From Hyalangium gracile (GTDB taxonomy: Bacteria > Myxococcota > Myxococcia > Myxococcales > Myxococcaceae), in NCBI RefSeq assembly GCF_020103725.1, contig NZ_JAHXBG010000009.1, positions 1-64,000 on the forward strand: a stretch of 64,000 nt of DNA, in the 5' to 3' direction. How positions within the stretch are numbered: the stretch's first letter is position 1; each line of letters opens with the position of its first letter. Made by a program: the position numbers and the translations under genes. The notes below the pieces were generated by a model, which was not told the origin of the DNA, did not search any database, and saw nothing but the letters and a program-made list of their open reading frames with translations. Positions 1 through 9,466 of the stretch are shown piece by piece.

Positions 1-150
1 CCGCAAGGCGGGCGTCCTCTCCCGCCACTTCTGGCTCCGTTCCTTGTTGTAAAGAAACTTTTGCCTACCTACTTAGGTACGCGGCGCAGCTCGACTCGTG
101 TGGGCCTTACTCCCTTCAGGCCATCCACCAGTGAGGCAGCCCGGAGTAGG

Positions 151-219
151 GGCGCGAGGAAGGGCGAGCGGGCAGCCCTGCTGGAGGTGCTCGACGCACG
201 AGGCCTGGTGGTGGATGTC
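151..219 (+). pseudogene. possible remnant of an Rpn-type (PD-(D/E)XK) protein C-terminus
   Basis: A short open stretch reads GERAALLEVLDARGLVVD. This resembles the Arg/Glu/Ala-rich tail found at the C-terminus of Rpn-family putative transposases and nucleases. Neither the upstream nuclease domain nor the usual downstream tail is present, so at most it is a scrap. The rest of 1-276 shows no convincing coding sequence, RNA gene or clear repeat. The assignment is weak and rests on eye comparison alone; it may be chance in GC-rich DNA. Confidence 0.2.
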
Positions 220-276
220 ACCTCTCACCAGCCAGACAGGACTCGTGCGCCTCGAAGCCTCGCGATGTCCTGAGCC

Positions 277-615
277 TCAGGTGAGGGCGGCCGTCGCGTT
301 CTCCGCGCCATAGAAGCGCCGGGCCTGGCGGATCATGACCGCGTCGGGCATCCACGAGAGCGCCACATTCCTCACGGCCGCGCGCACCCGGCTGCGCCCG
401 AGGATGAATCCCCGCATCTTCCCCCCGCTCTCCTGATAGCGGGCGTTGAGGGGCTGGATGGCCGCCTCGTAGCTCGCCAGTGCACGGGGCACGTCCGAGC
501 GGTGCTCCGCGATCGCCCTGGCGAGCAGATCGGCCCCCTGGAGTGCCAGCGCGCTTCCCATCCCCGAGGCTGACGGGACCTCAAGCCCTACGAGGTGCCA
601 TTCTCTACTGCTGTG
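277..615 (-). pseudogene. C-terminal remnant of an FAD-dependent monooxygenase
   Basis: The readable part carries GMGSALALQGADLLARA followed by an Ala-rich helix with ASYEAAIQPLNARYQ. This is the C-terminal signature of PHBH-type flavoprotein monooxygenases (second FAD contact and the following helix). The N-terminal Rossmann GxGxxG segment and most of the catalytic domain are missing. The GDA motif that should sit just before the GMGSALAL segment is replaced by unrelated residues, which points to a deletion near position 590. Only about 100 of the usual roughly 400 residues remain, so the fragment should be inactive. It lies in a stretch of broken genes at the left end of the window. Confidence 0.6.
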
Positions 616-722
616 GCTTCCCGGTGGGTGGACAGGCCGCGCAGCCCCCAAGCTGACCTGTCCGTAACGGGTGGCGATGTCTGTTAGAGTGGATTGCTCC
701 TCATCCTTCCCCTGGAGACCCC

Positions 723-1172
723 ATGGCCCGCGGCGCCGCCATCCTCCCCCTCCTCGCGCTGCTCTCCCTCAGCTGCGCGCCGGACGCCTCCACCGCGGTC
801 ATCATTCAAAGCCGCACCGAGGGGTTGAATCTGGGCGGCAAGGCGATCGCCGAGGCCCGGGTGGGGATTGTGAGAGCAGAGGGGGTTTCCGCCTTCTTTA
901 CCAGCGGCGTCCTCTCCTCCTCCACCATCACCGTACACACCTCTGGGCGCCTCTGGGTGGCCCGGGGTGAGGTCCAGGTGACCTTCACGAACCGTGACGG
1001 GATCATTCAGACGGTACGCGCCACGCCTGGCACCCCCGGAGAATGGAAGGCGGACATCCGCACCATGAAAACCCGGGACGGCACCGGCTTCTCCCTGCTG
1101 TTCCAGCCCCTGGGAGGCACGCCGCCGCAGGCGGATGGGGTGCTGCTGGAGGTGTCCTATGAGGCGGGATGA
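723..1172 (+). CDS. small predicted lipoprotein of unknown function
   Basis: This encodes 149 residues. The N-terminus is a short hydrophobic signal peptide ending in the lipobox LSLSC, with Cys18 as the acylation site, so the product is probably a lipoprotein. The mature part is rich in beta-forming residues and has no motif I recognise. The ATG start is supported by a GGAG a few bases upstream. Its neighbours are gene fragments, so context gives no hint of its role. The reading frame is intact and shows the strong third-position GC bias expected of a real gene here. Confidence 0.7.
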   Translation: MARGAAILPLLALLSLSCAPDASTAVIIQSRTEGLNLGGKAIAEARVGIVRAEGVSAFFTSGVLSSSTITVHTSGRLWVARGEVQVTFTNRDGIIQTVRATPGTPGEWKADIRTMKTRDGTGFSLLFQPLGGTPPQADGVLLEVSYEAG

Positions 1173-1191
1173 CCGTGCAGCGTGGGGTTGC

Positions 1192-1478
1192 TCAGCGAGG
1201 TGATCGGTTCTTCTCGATGTACAGCTCCCCGTGCCGCGAGATGGCGCCCGGGTACAGCGACCAGGCCAGGTACCCTGGCATCAGGTACCTGCGCGTGCGC
1301 TTCTGGCCCGTGAGGGTGAGCACATCGTGCTTCACGCTCCACTCGCCCTCGTCGTCTTCCGTGCCGAACAGCATCGCACCCACCTGCCCGGAGGCGCCGG
1401 CGTACTGGTAGACGAACGAGTAATCCTCGCTGAGCACGTGCGGCCCAATCGAATCCGGATCCGGCGGGTTGTTCTGAT
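1192..1478 (-). pseudogene. C-terminal fragment of an unidentified protein
   Basis: About 90 residues at the end of this frame look like real protein, for example YSFVYQYAGASGQVGAML and YLMPGYLAWSLYPGAIS, with balanced composition. Upstream of about position 1480 the frame turns into an Arg-rich out-of-frame shadow of the neighbouring pectate-lyase gene, so the N-terminal part is gone. The break coincides with a tRNA/tmRNA-like 3' end at 1479-1503. The fragment may therefore have been truncated by a site-specific integration or excision event. I do not recognise the family. Confidence 0.5.
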
Positions 1479-1503
1479 TGGAGGCGGCGGGAATCGAACC
1501 CGC
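1479..1503 (-). other. tRNA/tmRNA 3'-end fragment, possible att scar
   Basis: Read on the minus strand, this has a 5-bp T stem (GCGGG/CCCGC) closing a seven-base TTCGATT loop. It is followed by CGCCTCC plus a discriminator A, i.e. the 3' strand of an acceptor stem. That is the layout of positions 49-73 of a tRNA or of the tRNA-like domain of tmRNA. No matching 5' acceptor strand (GGAGGCG), D arm or anticodon arm is found upstream, so this is not a working gene. Such 3' fragments are typical of att sites left by integrases. The T stem also extends into a longer GGCGGCGGG/CCCGCCGCC hairpin, so chance similarity is possible. Confidence 0.45.
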
Positions 1504-1544
1504 CGCCTGGAGGACTGCTCCCCGCTCCGTACCCCTCCCTGGCG

Positions 1545-4500
1545 CTACAAGCGTCGGAACTCGAAGTCGTCGAAGTCCGCGCTGACCGTGGCCGCGTTGT
1601 AGCTGTGCAGCCAGATGCGCGCCGTCACCGCATTGGACGTCGCGGTCGCGTCCAACTGGAAGGACGTCCAGGACGTCGCGCTGTTCGGCACGGTGCGGTT
1701 CCGCGTGGCGGCCGTCACCTCCAGCCCCTGCGCATCGTAGAACTTCAGGTAGACGCCCATGCCGCTGCTCCCAGCGAAGATGCGGCTCCAGAACTGCGTC
1801 CGGTACGTCTTCCCGGGCTGGACGAAGAACGGTGCGCTCAATGCCGAGGAGCCTCCGGAGCCTGCGACACTCGACACCCGCAGCCCCTGGTTTCCCGTGC
1901 GCGCGGCGGCGGCCACGACCTGGCTCATGCCCTGATCGTTCGTCATGTCCCAGGCGCCGAGGTTGGACTCGAAGCCCGGGCTGGCCATCGGGAAGACAGG
2001 GTTGCGCTGCCACTCGAAGATGGAGGGCACGGCGGGCTGGGGCCGAGGCGGCACCTCCGCCAGGGCGAAGTCATCGAGGTCCGCGGTGACCACGGCGTTC
2101 TCTTCCGAGCGGATCCACACCTGCACGAAGGCAGTGCCTGCGGGGGCCTCCGCCCGGTGGGTGTACTCGCGCCACTCAGCTACGTCCGGCAGGCGCCTGC
2201 CCGTGACGACGAGCTCCTGGTGAGCGCTGTCGAGGAACCGCAGCTGGACGGAGATGCCGGCGCCAGACACCTGGCGGCTCCAGAAGCGAACCTGGTAGGT
2301 CCACCCGGCCTGGGCGGCGAGCTCGCCGGAGCTCAGCGAGGACCGCAGGGGACCGTTGCCATCGTTCACCCGCAGGCCCAGGTTGCCGCTGTACGCCGCG
2401 CTCGCCAGGGCCTGGCTCATCCCACCGTCGGCCGCCGTCCAGGCGCTCAGCCCGCTCTCGAACCCGGCGTTGGTCAGCTCGTCGGTGAGCTCTCCGAGCG
2501 TGAAGTCGTCGAAGTCGGCGGTGAGGAGACCATTCGAGTAGGAGTGCAGCCAGATCCGGGCGGAGGTGGCGTTGGGCGGCGCGGTCTCTCGGATGAAGAC
2601 GGGCCGCCAGGTCCCCCCCGCGGGGAGGTTGTAGCTCTGCCGAGCCACCTCCTGGCCCGCGCCGTTGTAGAACAGCCAGTAGACGCCCATCCCGCTGTTG
2701 CCGCCACTGACGATGCGCTGCCAGTAGCGAAGGCCGTAGACGTGGCCGGCCTGGACGCTGAAGGGAGCGGAGTGGACCGAGGAGCCCTGGGTGCTGCTCG
2801 CATCGGTGACGCGCAGCCCCTGAGTCCCCTGGTGGGCAGCGTCGGGTGACACCTGGCTCATCGTCTCGCCCGTGGTCAGCGTCCAGCCCGTCCAGCCACT
2901 CTCGAAGCCAGGGTTGGTGAAGGGGACCGCCGTCAGCACGTCCAGCGCGGTGTTGCCCTGCGCCAGCGCGGGAGCCACCTCGCCGCTGTGGCTCTCCGTG
3001 GCCGTCCCGTACTGCGCATTGAGGGTGAGCTTCACCCCGGTGCAGTCGTTGGTCTCCAGGCGGGCTCCCTCGCCGGCCTCCTTCAGGGCCAGGACGTTGC
3101 CGGTGATGACGTGATCGCTGCTGTGGTTCTTGGCGAGCAAGCCGGGGCCGGAGTCCGCCTGGATGCGGTTGTGCGCGAAGATCCAGCCGCGGTTCTGGCC
3201 TCCCAGCCAGGCCCCGAGCAGGGGCGACGTCACGTCGTTGTTGTAGACGACGTTGCGCGGGCCATTGGGCCCATGGTTCTTGTCCTCCGGCGGCGAGGAC
3301 CACATGCCATAGCCATAGCCACCGTTGCCGCGGTTGGACTCCTGGACGTTCTGCTCGAAGAGGTTCTCGTTCGTCCACCCGGCATGCCACTGCGCGTCGC
3401 TGTCCACGAACGTGCCGCGCCGCACCACGTTGCCAGCCGAGGACCACTGGAGCAGCGGCGCGTGCCGCATCCCACGGGCGGTGACCTGATCCATCAGGCA
3501 GTCGTAGGCATACTCGAAGCCGACGTAGGCGGTGCCGCCCTCCCCCTTGTACCAGGCATCGTCGAGCACGCTGTCGCGCACCTCGCAGAACTTGGCGGGA
3601 CTGAAGTAGAGCGGGAACCGCCCCGCCTTCTTGACCTCCACGTCCCGGGCCCAGCTCCCCCACGACCAGGAGAAGATGATGCCGCTGGTCCAGACGTCAT
3701 TCGTCTGCTCCAGCGAGAGCGACTCCACGCCATTGCCCATCAGCGGGGTGAACTCCTGGACGTAGCTGCCGTCCACCGTGGGGAAGTCGATGCGCAGGGG
3801 CTGGTTGAGCGTCAGCGTGCCGCCGCTGACGCCGGTGATGCGCGCCTGGTAGCGGCGGAAGTTCGTGCTCGTCGTGCACTTGTTGCCCACCTCGTCGTTC
3901 CAGCGGGTCGTGGCGGGAGCGAAGATCTCCACCGCGTCGTTCACCGCCAGGGTGTGGCCGGTGCCCACCGTCACCGTCGTCTGTCCACGCAGCGCATCCT
4001 GGGTCAGCAGGAACGTGCCCCCCCACGCGGCCTGGCCCCAGGAAGTTGATGGCCCCGAGGTAGCCCTGGCTCGGGCTGGGGATGGCGTTGGCGTCGTTGA
4101 CGTTGTTCAGCGTGACGGTGAGCGGCAGGGTGATGACGCCGCTGGGGTACTCCGCCTCCGCCACGAGCTGCTTGTTGGTGCCGTAGCCCGCCTGGGCCGC
4201 CAGCGCGCTGCCCGTGGCGCGCACCGAGAACGTCGCTCCCCAGGTGTCATTCGCGCGCTTCTTCTCGGTCACGACCACTCCCCCCGCCTTGAGGGTGAGG
4301 CGCTGGAGGTTGGCGGGATCGGCGTGGACCTCCAGCCAGTTGTTCTTTGCGAGCGTGTTGCCGCTGACGCCCGGCGGGAAGAAGAAGGCGACGTTCTGGG
4401 TCGGCGCGGCGAACCGGAAGAGAAGCTTCGTCAAGGCCCGCCCCGCGCCGCGCAGCACCACGTTCGAGCGCTTGATGAAGATGGGCCGATCGAGGTGGAA

Positions 4501-4830
4501 CGTGCCGGCGGGAATGGAGACGGCTCCGCCTCCCGCCTGCCCACAAGCCTCCGCGGCCGCTTCCAGCGCCGCGGCGTCATCCTGGTTGTCGTTGGCCACG
4601 GCCCCATGGCTCGTCACCGAGCCACAAGAGGTCAGCTGCGTCGGGATGCCGTTGGGCACCCCCGCCCAGGTCCAGTCCGGATAGATGATTCCATCAGGCC
4701 CCATCACGTCGGCGGCATTCCAGGTCTGCGCGAGCAGGTGCATGCGCGGGGTGAGGACCAGCGCTACGGCCAGCAAGGGCATCAGGACGTGGCATGTACG
4801 ACGAGTCGTCGGAGTGACAAGAGGATCCAT
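1545..4830 (-). pseudogene. secreted pectate-lyase-like beta-helix protein with three C-terminal CBM-like repeats; one frameshift
   Basis: The gene spans about 1,095 codons. The N-terminus has a signal peptide with a hydrophobic stretch around LLAVALVLTP. It is followed by a Pectate_lyase_3-type start (NDNQDDAAALEAAA, then GGGAVSIPAGTFHLDRPI) and a long right-handed beta-helix. The C-terminal part has three tandem modules of about 150 residues, each opening with a P/A-GFES-x-W motif and closing with AD(F/L)DDF, like CBM4/9-type carbohydrate-binding domains. The reading frame changes once between about 4018 and 4040, next to a run of seven C and a run of four C. Restoring one base joins both halves without loss, so either a recent frameshift or a sequencing error is likely. 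If intact, it would be an extracellular polysaccharide-binding or -cleaving protein. The start at 4830 was chosen because it precedes the signal peptide. Confidence 0.75.
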
Positions 4831-4968
4831 GGCGCTCGAGGAAGAAGGACGAGGAAGGTGCGGCACGCGTATGACAGGACGAGGGCCCGGACAGTCGCAG
4901 CGCACCGCCACTTTTCTCCGAACCGGCGTGGTAAAGGTCCGGAACCACTGCCGTGCCAGGAGGGTCAC

Positions 4969-5517
4969 ATGACGTCCATCCGCGCCGTTGTCCTCAGCAC
5001 CCTGCTCTGCGTGGGAGTCGCCACCTCGGCTGCCGCCAAGGACAAGAAACCCACCGGGAGCGCCAGGTCCTCCGCGGCCAGCAAGTCCGCGGACAAGGGG
5101 CCTCGCTGGGTGGAGGTGTCCGATCCCAGCGGCTACACCCTCAAGGTGCCCCAGGAGTTCACCGAGAAGCGCGAGGAGTGGAGCACGTCCTACCGGGCCG
5201 TCCTGCCTCCGGACTCCGCGCAGCTCAAAGCCGTCGTCAGCGTGGAGACGCTCGACGAGCTCACCCCCATCACCAACCTGGAGAAGGCCGTCGAGTCCAT
5301 CACCTCCAAGCGCCCCGGTGGGGTGAGGACCACCATCGCCGAGCAGCGCGACGTGCCGAGTGGCTATCTGGTGGTCATCGGCCCGGACTACGACATCTAT
5401 ACCGTGCACGTCATCCGCAACGGCAAGGAGGTCCAGGTGAAGGCGCAGTGCTCCGGGCCGGCCACCCGCCTCAAGGAGCTCAAGGAGATGTGTCTGTCCG
5501 TGAAGGCCACGAAGTAG
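4969..5517 (+). CDS. small exported protein of unknown function
   Basis: This encodes 182 residues. It begins with a clear Sec signal peptide (MTSIRAVVLSTLLCVGVATS, cleavage near AAA-KD). A Lys/Ser/Ala-rich linker follows, then a domain that reads WVEVSDPSGYTLKVPQEF. That style resembles small PsbP-like or 'photosystem-like' exported domains seen in many bacteria, but the match is too weak to name. An AGGAGG Shine-Dalgarno at 4958-4963 fixes the ATG. It is divergent from the pectate-lyase-like gene, with 138 bp between starts, and convergent with the P-type ATPase gene. Confidence 0.75.
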   Translation: MTSIRAVVLSTLLCVGVATSAAAKDKKPTGSARSSAASKSADKGPRWVEVSDPSGYTLKVPQEFTEKREEWSTSYRAVLPPDSAQLKAVVSVETLDELTPITNLEKAVESITSKRPGGVRTTIAEQRDVPSGYLVVIGPDYDIYTVHVIRNGKEVQVKAQCSGPATRLKELKEMCLSVKATK

Positions 5518-5563
5518 CGGGTGCCCACACGGCGCACACCCGAGGACGCGCTCATCCCTTCGC

Positions 5564-8359
5564 TCAAGAGGTGGGGAGCCTCCGGGGGATGAACGTCCGG
5601 GCCGGGGGACCGGCTCTCACGGCGCTCCGGTTGCGGAGCGCCTTCTCCAGGCTGATCAGCGGCAGGATGACGGTGGCGACGAGCGCCGACAGGCCGAGGG
5701 CCTCCAGCGGGAGCGCCGCCGTTCCGAACACCGTCTGCATGAAGGGCAGATAGATGAAGCCCATCTGCAGAAGGAGGAGGGCGCCGATGCCGGCAAACAC
5801 CGTGCGGTTGGAGAAGAAGCCCACCTGGAAGACGGACGCACGGAGCGAGCGGCAGTTGAGCAGGTAGAAGATCTGGAAGAAGACGACGGTCGTCACCGCC
5901 ATCGTCTGCGCCTCGCGCAGGGCCACCTCATGCCCCCGATGCGGCACCTCCGCCCAGTACTCCCAGAGGAAGAGCCCCACCGCGCCGGCGGCCATGAGGA
6001 AGGCCACCAGCAGGGTGCGGAAGATGACGAAGCGCCCGAGGATGGGAGTATCGGGCGCACGCGGTGGGCGCTTCATCGCATCCGGCTCCCGCACCTCGAA
6101 GGCCAGGGGGAGCGAGAGCGCCACGGAGGCGACGAGGTTCACCCAGAGCAGCTGCGTGGGCAGCATGGGCATGAGCGGAACGCTCTCGCCACCGATGGAC
6201 AGCACCGGGAAGAACGCCACCGCGGCGATGAGGATGAGCCCCAGCCCCAGGTTGGTGGGCAGGACGAAGGCCAGGGACTTGATGAGGTTGTCGTAGATGC
6301 GTCGGCCCTCCTCCACCGCGGAGGCGATGGAGGCGAAGTTGTCGTCCGCCAGCACGACGTCCGCCGCTTCCTTCGAGACCGCCGTGCCGGTGATGCCCAT
6401 GGCGATCCCCACGTTCGACTGCTTGAGGGCGGGGGCGTCGTTGACACCATCCCCCGTCATCGCGACGACGTGCCCCTGCTGCTGAAGGGCCTTCACCAGC
6501 CGCAGCTTGTGCTCGGGCGCCACGCGGGCAAACACGTGGGTCTCCGCGGCGGCCTGGCGAAGTCCCGCGTCGTCCAGGTGCGCGAGCGCCGAGCCAGCCA
6601 TCCCCTTGCCTCCCGCCCCGAGCAGCCCCAGCTGCTTGCCGATGGCCTCGGCGGTGCCCAGGTGGTCGCCGGTGATCATCTTCACGGTGACTCCGGCGGC
6701 ATGGCAGGTCCTCACGGCCTCGATCGCCTCGGGCCGCGGCGGGTCCATCATCCCCTGAAGCCCGAGCAGCTCGAAGCCCTCCTCCACGTCCGCGGCCCCC
6801 AACGCGCTGGCGGAGGCGCCCAGGGGCTTGTGCGCCATGGCCAGGACACGCATGCCCTCGGAGGCCATGGCCGAGACACGGCTCATGACTCCCTGCCGGG
6901 CGCTCGCGGGCAGGTTGCACCGCCGGAGGACCACCTCCGGCGCTCCCTTCATGAACACCACGCGACCGTCGCTCTCGGGCCTCGCATGGAGGGTGGCCAT
7001 GAACTGATGCTCGGACTCGAAGGGGATGGCATCCAGGCGGCGCCAGGCGCGGCGGAGCGCCTCGACGTCGACGCCGGCCTTCATCGCCGCGACGACCAGG
7101 GCGCCTTCGGTGGGGTCTCCGCTGAGACTCCACTGCTTGCCCTCGGTGTAGACCGACGCATCGCCGCAGAGGGCGCCCGCCTCCACCAGCGCCTGGAGGT
7201 CCGCGGGCGCGCTCGTGAGAGGCCCCTTCTGCGAGGACGAGAGCTGTCCCACGGGGGCATAGCCCACCCCCGAGAGCGCGTAGGTGTCTGCGAGCGTGGC
7301 GAGCGACTGGACCGTCATCTCGTTGCGCGTCAGCGTCCCCGTCTTGTCGGAGCAGATGACGGTGGTGCTGCCCAGCGTCTCGACGGAGGGCAGCTTGCGG
7401 ATGACGGCATGGCGCGCCGCCATCCGCTGGACGCCGATGGCCAGCGCGATGGTGATGATGGCGGGCAGGCCCTCGGGAATGGTCGCGACGGCCAGGGTGA
7501 TGGCCACCAGCACGCCGTCAGCGACCGAGTAGCCGCGCAGCAGGCTCACGGCCAGCAGCACCGCGGAGATCGCCAGCACCGCCAGGGTCAGCCACTTGCC
7601 GACGGCGGCGAGCGCCCGCGTGAGCGGAGTCTGCAGCTCCGTCGCCTCCTGGAGCATGTGGTTGATGCGGCCCAGCTCCGTCGCCTGCCCTGTCGCCACC
7701 ACCAGGGCCCGGCCCGTGCCGGACGTCACCAGCGTGCCGCCAAAGGCCATGCTGTGCCTGTCTCCAATGGAGGACTCCTCGCTCACGGGAGTGGTGGCCT
7801 TCCGCGAGGGAACCGACTCCCCGGTCAGCGCCGCCTCCTCCACCTGAAGGTTCCTGGACGAGAGCAGGCGCGCGTCCGCGGGCACCCTGTCTCCAGAGGC
7901 GAGGAGGACCACGTCCCCCGGCACCAGCGCCGAGGAGGAGATGGATTGCGTGCGCCCATCCCGGATGACCTGCGCATCCTGCGGCACCATGCGGGAGAGC
8001 GCCTCGATGGCCTTGCCGGCGCGGAACTCCTGCAGGAAGCCGATGAAGGCATTGACCACCACGGCGCCGAGCACCACCAGCCCATCGAGCACCTTGCCCA
8101 GGGCCACCGCGAGCGCCGCGGAGCCCAGCAGGAGGTAGACGATGGGGCTGTTGAGCTGCCGCCAGAGGAGCGTCAGCACGCCCGGCCCTCGTTGGCGCGC
8201 GAGGACGTTCGGGCCGTGCCGGGCCAGGCGGGCCTGGGCCTCGCTCGTCGAGAGCCCCTGCTCCTCGCGGGAGCCGAGCGCGGCCAGCGCCGCTTCGGGG
8301 GGCAGTGCATGCCAGGCACGAGGGTTCGAGGTGTTCGCGCCAGTCGCGGGAGTCGCCAT
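5564..8359 (-). CDS. P2-type cation-transporting ATPase
   Basis: A 931-residue integral membrane ATPase that moves cations across the inner membrane through a phospho-aspartate intermediate. All core motifs are present: the actuator TGES at 179-182, the PEGLP motif in transmembrane segment 4, DKTGT with the phosphorylated Asp338, and the hinge TGDGVNDAP at 635-643. The N-terminal cation-ATPase domain and the C-terminal four-helix domain are both there, giving about ten membrane segments and normal family length. PEGLP in TM4 fits the Ca2+/Mn2+ or Na+ P2 group rather than heavy-metal (CPx) or Kdp pumps. The true ion cannot be read from sequence alone. The start at 8359 has AAGGAAGG upstream. 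The gene is divergent from an NhaR-like regulator (180-bp gap), which hints at Na+ or pH-linked control. Confidence 0.93.
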   Translation of the reverse strand: MATPATGANTSNPRAWHALPPEAALAALGSREEQGLSTSEAQARLARHGPNVLARQRGPGVLTLLWRQLNSPIVYLLLGSAALAVALGKVLDGLVVLGAVVVNAFIGFLQEFRAGKAIEALSRMVPQDAQVIRDGRTQSISSSALVPGDVVLLASGDRVPADARLLSSRNLQVEEAALTGESVPSRKATTPVSEESSIGDRHSMAFGGTLVTSGTGRALVVATGQATELGRINHMLQEATELQTPLTRALAAVGKWLTLAVLAISAVLLAVSLLRGYSVADGVLVAITLAVATIPEGLPAIITIALAIGVQRMAARHAVIRKLPSVETLGSTTVICSDKTGTLTRNEMTVQSLATLADTYALSGVGYAPVGQLSSSQKGPLTSAPADLQALVEAGALCGDASVYTEGKQWSLSGDPTEGALVVAAMKAGVDVEALRRAWRRLDAIPFESEHQFMATLHARPESDGRVVFMKGAPEVVLRRCNLPASARQGVMSRVSAMASEGMRVLAMAHKPLGASASALGAADVEEGFELLGLQGMMDPPRPEAIEAVRTCHAAGVTVKMITGDHLGTAEAIGKQLGLLGAGGKGMAGSALAHLDDAGLRQAAAETHVFARVAPEHKLRLVKALQQQGHVVAMTGDGVNDAPALKQSNVGIAMGITGTAVSKEAADVVLADDNFASIASAVEEGRRIYDNLIKSLAFVLPTNLGLGLILIAAVAFFPVLSIGGESVPLMPMLPTQLLWVNLVASVALSLPLAFEVREPDAMKRPPRAPDTPILGRFVIFRTLLVAFLMAAGAVGLFLWEYWAEVPHRGHEVALREAQTMAVTTVVFFQIFYLLNCRSLRASVFQVGFFSNRTVFAGIGALLLLQMGFIYLPFMQTVFGTAALPLEALGLSALVATVILPLISLEKALRNRSAVRAGPPARTFIPRRLPTS

Positions 8360-8538
8360 GGGACGCCTTCCTTGAAGAACAACGGAGTCGAAAGGTCGTC
8401 TCAAACATAGGGCCCGGCTGACGCTCGGGAAGTTGATTATCTGGACACGGCGATTCGCCAAAACCAAAACGTCCGCCGCGAGCAGGCAGCCCAGCATCGA
8501 CTCGTCCGCCAGGCCGGGCCCGGTGGTAGAAGCGGGGC

Positions 8539-9435
8539 ATGGCCTGGCTCAACTACCACCACCTGCTCTACTTCTGGACGACGGCGCGCCTGGGGAGCAT
8601 CGCCCTCGCCAGCAAGGAGCTGCACCTGTCCCAGCCCACCATCAGCACGCAGATCAAGCTGCTGGAGGACTCGCTGGGCGCGGAGCTGCTCCAGCGCGAG
8701 GGACGCAAGCTCGTCCTCACGGAGATGGGGCACATGGTGTTCCGGTACGCGGACGAGATCTTCCGCATGGGCAAGGAGCTGCAGCTCGCGGTGGAAGGAA
8801 AGGCCGTCGGCAAGCGGACACGCTTCGTGGTGGGCATCACGGACGTGATTCCGAAGCTCGTCTCCGAGCGCCTGCTCCAGCCCGCCTTCGCCGCGGTGCC
8901 CAACCTCCAGCTGGACTGCCGGGAGGGGCCACTGGAGCAGCTGCTCGCCCAGCTCGCGCTGCACGAGCTGGATGTCGTCATCTCGGAGGTTCCCGCGACG
9001 GACGAAGTCAAGGTGCGCGTCTTCAACCACAGCCTGGGAGAGACGGGCATCTCGTTCTTCGGGTCCCCGAAGCTCGCCGAGCTCCGGAAGGGGTTTCCGG
9101 CCTCTCTCGAGGGCGCGCCCGTCCTGCTCCCGGCCCAGGACTCGGCGGTCCGTCGCGCGCTCGACTCGTGGCTCGAGGCGAAGGGCATCCGCCCCAACCT
9201 GGTGGCCGAGTTCGAGGACAGCGCGCTGCTGAAGGTGTTCGGCCAGCGCGGCATGGGCGTCTTCGTGGCTCCGACGGCCATCGAGGCCGAGGTCTGCCGT
9301 CAGTACGACGTGGTGGTGCTGGGGCGGACGGAGGACATCAAGGAGCGCTTCTTCGCCATCTCCGTCGAGCGGAAGCTGAAGCACCCGGGCGTGGTGGCCA
9401 TCGCCCAGGCCGCCCGCACCCAGCTCTTCGCTTGA
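8539..9435 (+). CDS. nhaR: LysR-family regulator, NhaR-like
   Basis: This 298-residue regulator starts with LNYHHLLYFW, then a winged HTH with LSQPTISTQIKLLE and a periplasmic-binding-protein-like sensor domain. The whole protein lines up by eye with E. coli NhaR, including the YNHLYYFW-type start, RYAD(E/K)(I/M)F, EFxD(S/A)ALxKxFG and the late FVAPT segment. NhaR activates nhaA in response to Na+ in E. coli. Here no antiporter gene is next to it. Its divergent neighbour is a P2-type cation ATPase, which is the most likely target (inference). Neighbouring genes at 9457 and beyond run on the opposite strand. Confidence 0.85.
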   Translation: MAWLNYHHLLYFWTTARLGSIALASKELHLSQPTISTQIKLLEDSLGAELLQREGRKLVLTEMGHMVFRYADEIFRMGKELQLAVEGKAVGKRTRFVVGITDVIPKLVSERLLQPAFAAVPNLQLDCREGPLEQLLAQLALHELDVVISEVPATDEVKVRVFNHSLGETGISFFGSPKLAELRKGFPASLEGAPVLLPAQDSAVRRALDSWLEAKGIRPNLVAEFEDSALLKVFGQRGMGVFVAPTAIEAEVCRQYDVVVLGRTEDIKERFFAISVERKLKHPGVVAIAQAARTQLFA

Positions 9436-9449
9436 GTGGCCCTCGAGGC

Positions 9450-9466
9450 CCACGCCTCAGGCGTGG
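9450..9466. terminator. short inverted repeat between convergent genes
   Basis: CCACGCC and GGCGTGG are separated by only three bases (TCA, which is also the stop codon of the minus-strand gene). The repeat lies between the convergent nhaR-like gene (ends 9435) and the flavodoxin gene (ends 9457). A GC-rich hairpin here could end both transcripts, but no U-rich tail follows on either strand. The overlap with the stop codon may make it accidental. Confidence 0.3.

Noticed and set aside
5930-8410. An 826-codon open frame opposite the P-type ATPase
   Set aside because: Its composition is typical of an antisense shadow, and the ATPase on the other strand has all its motifs.
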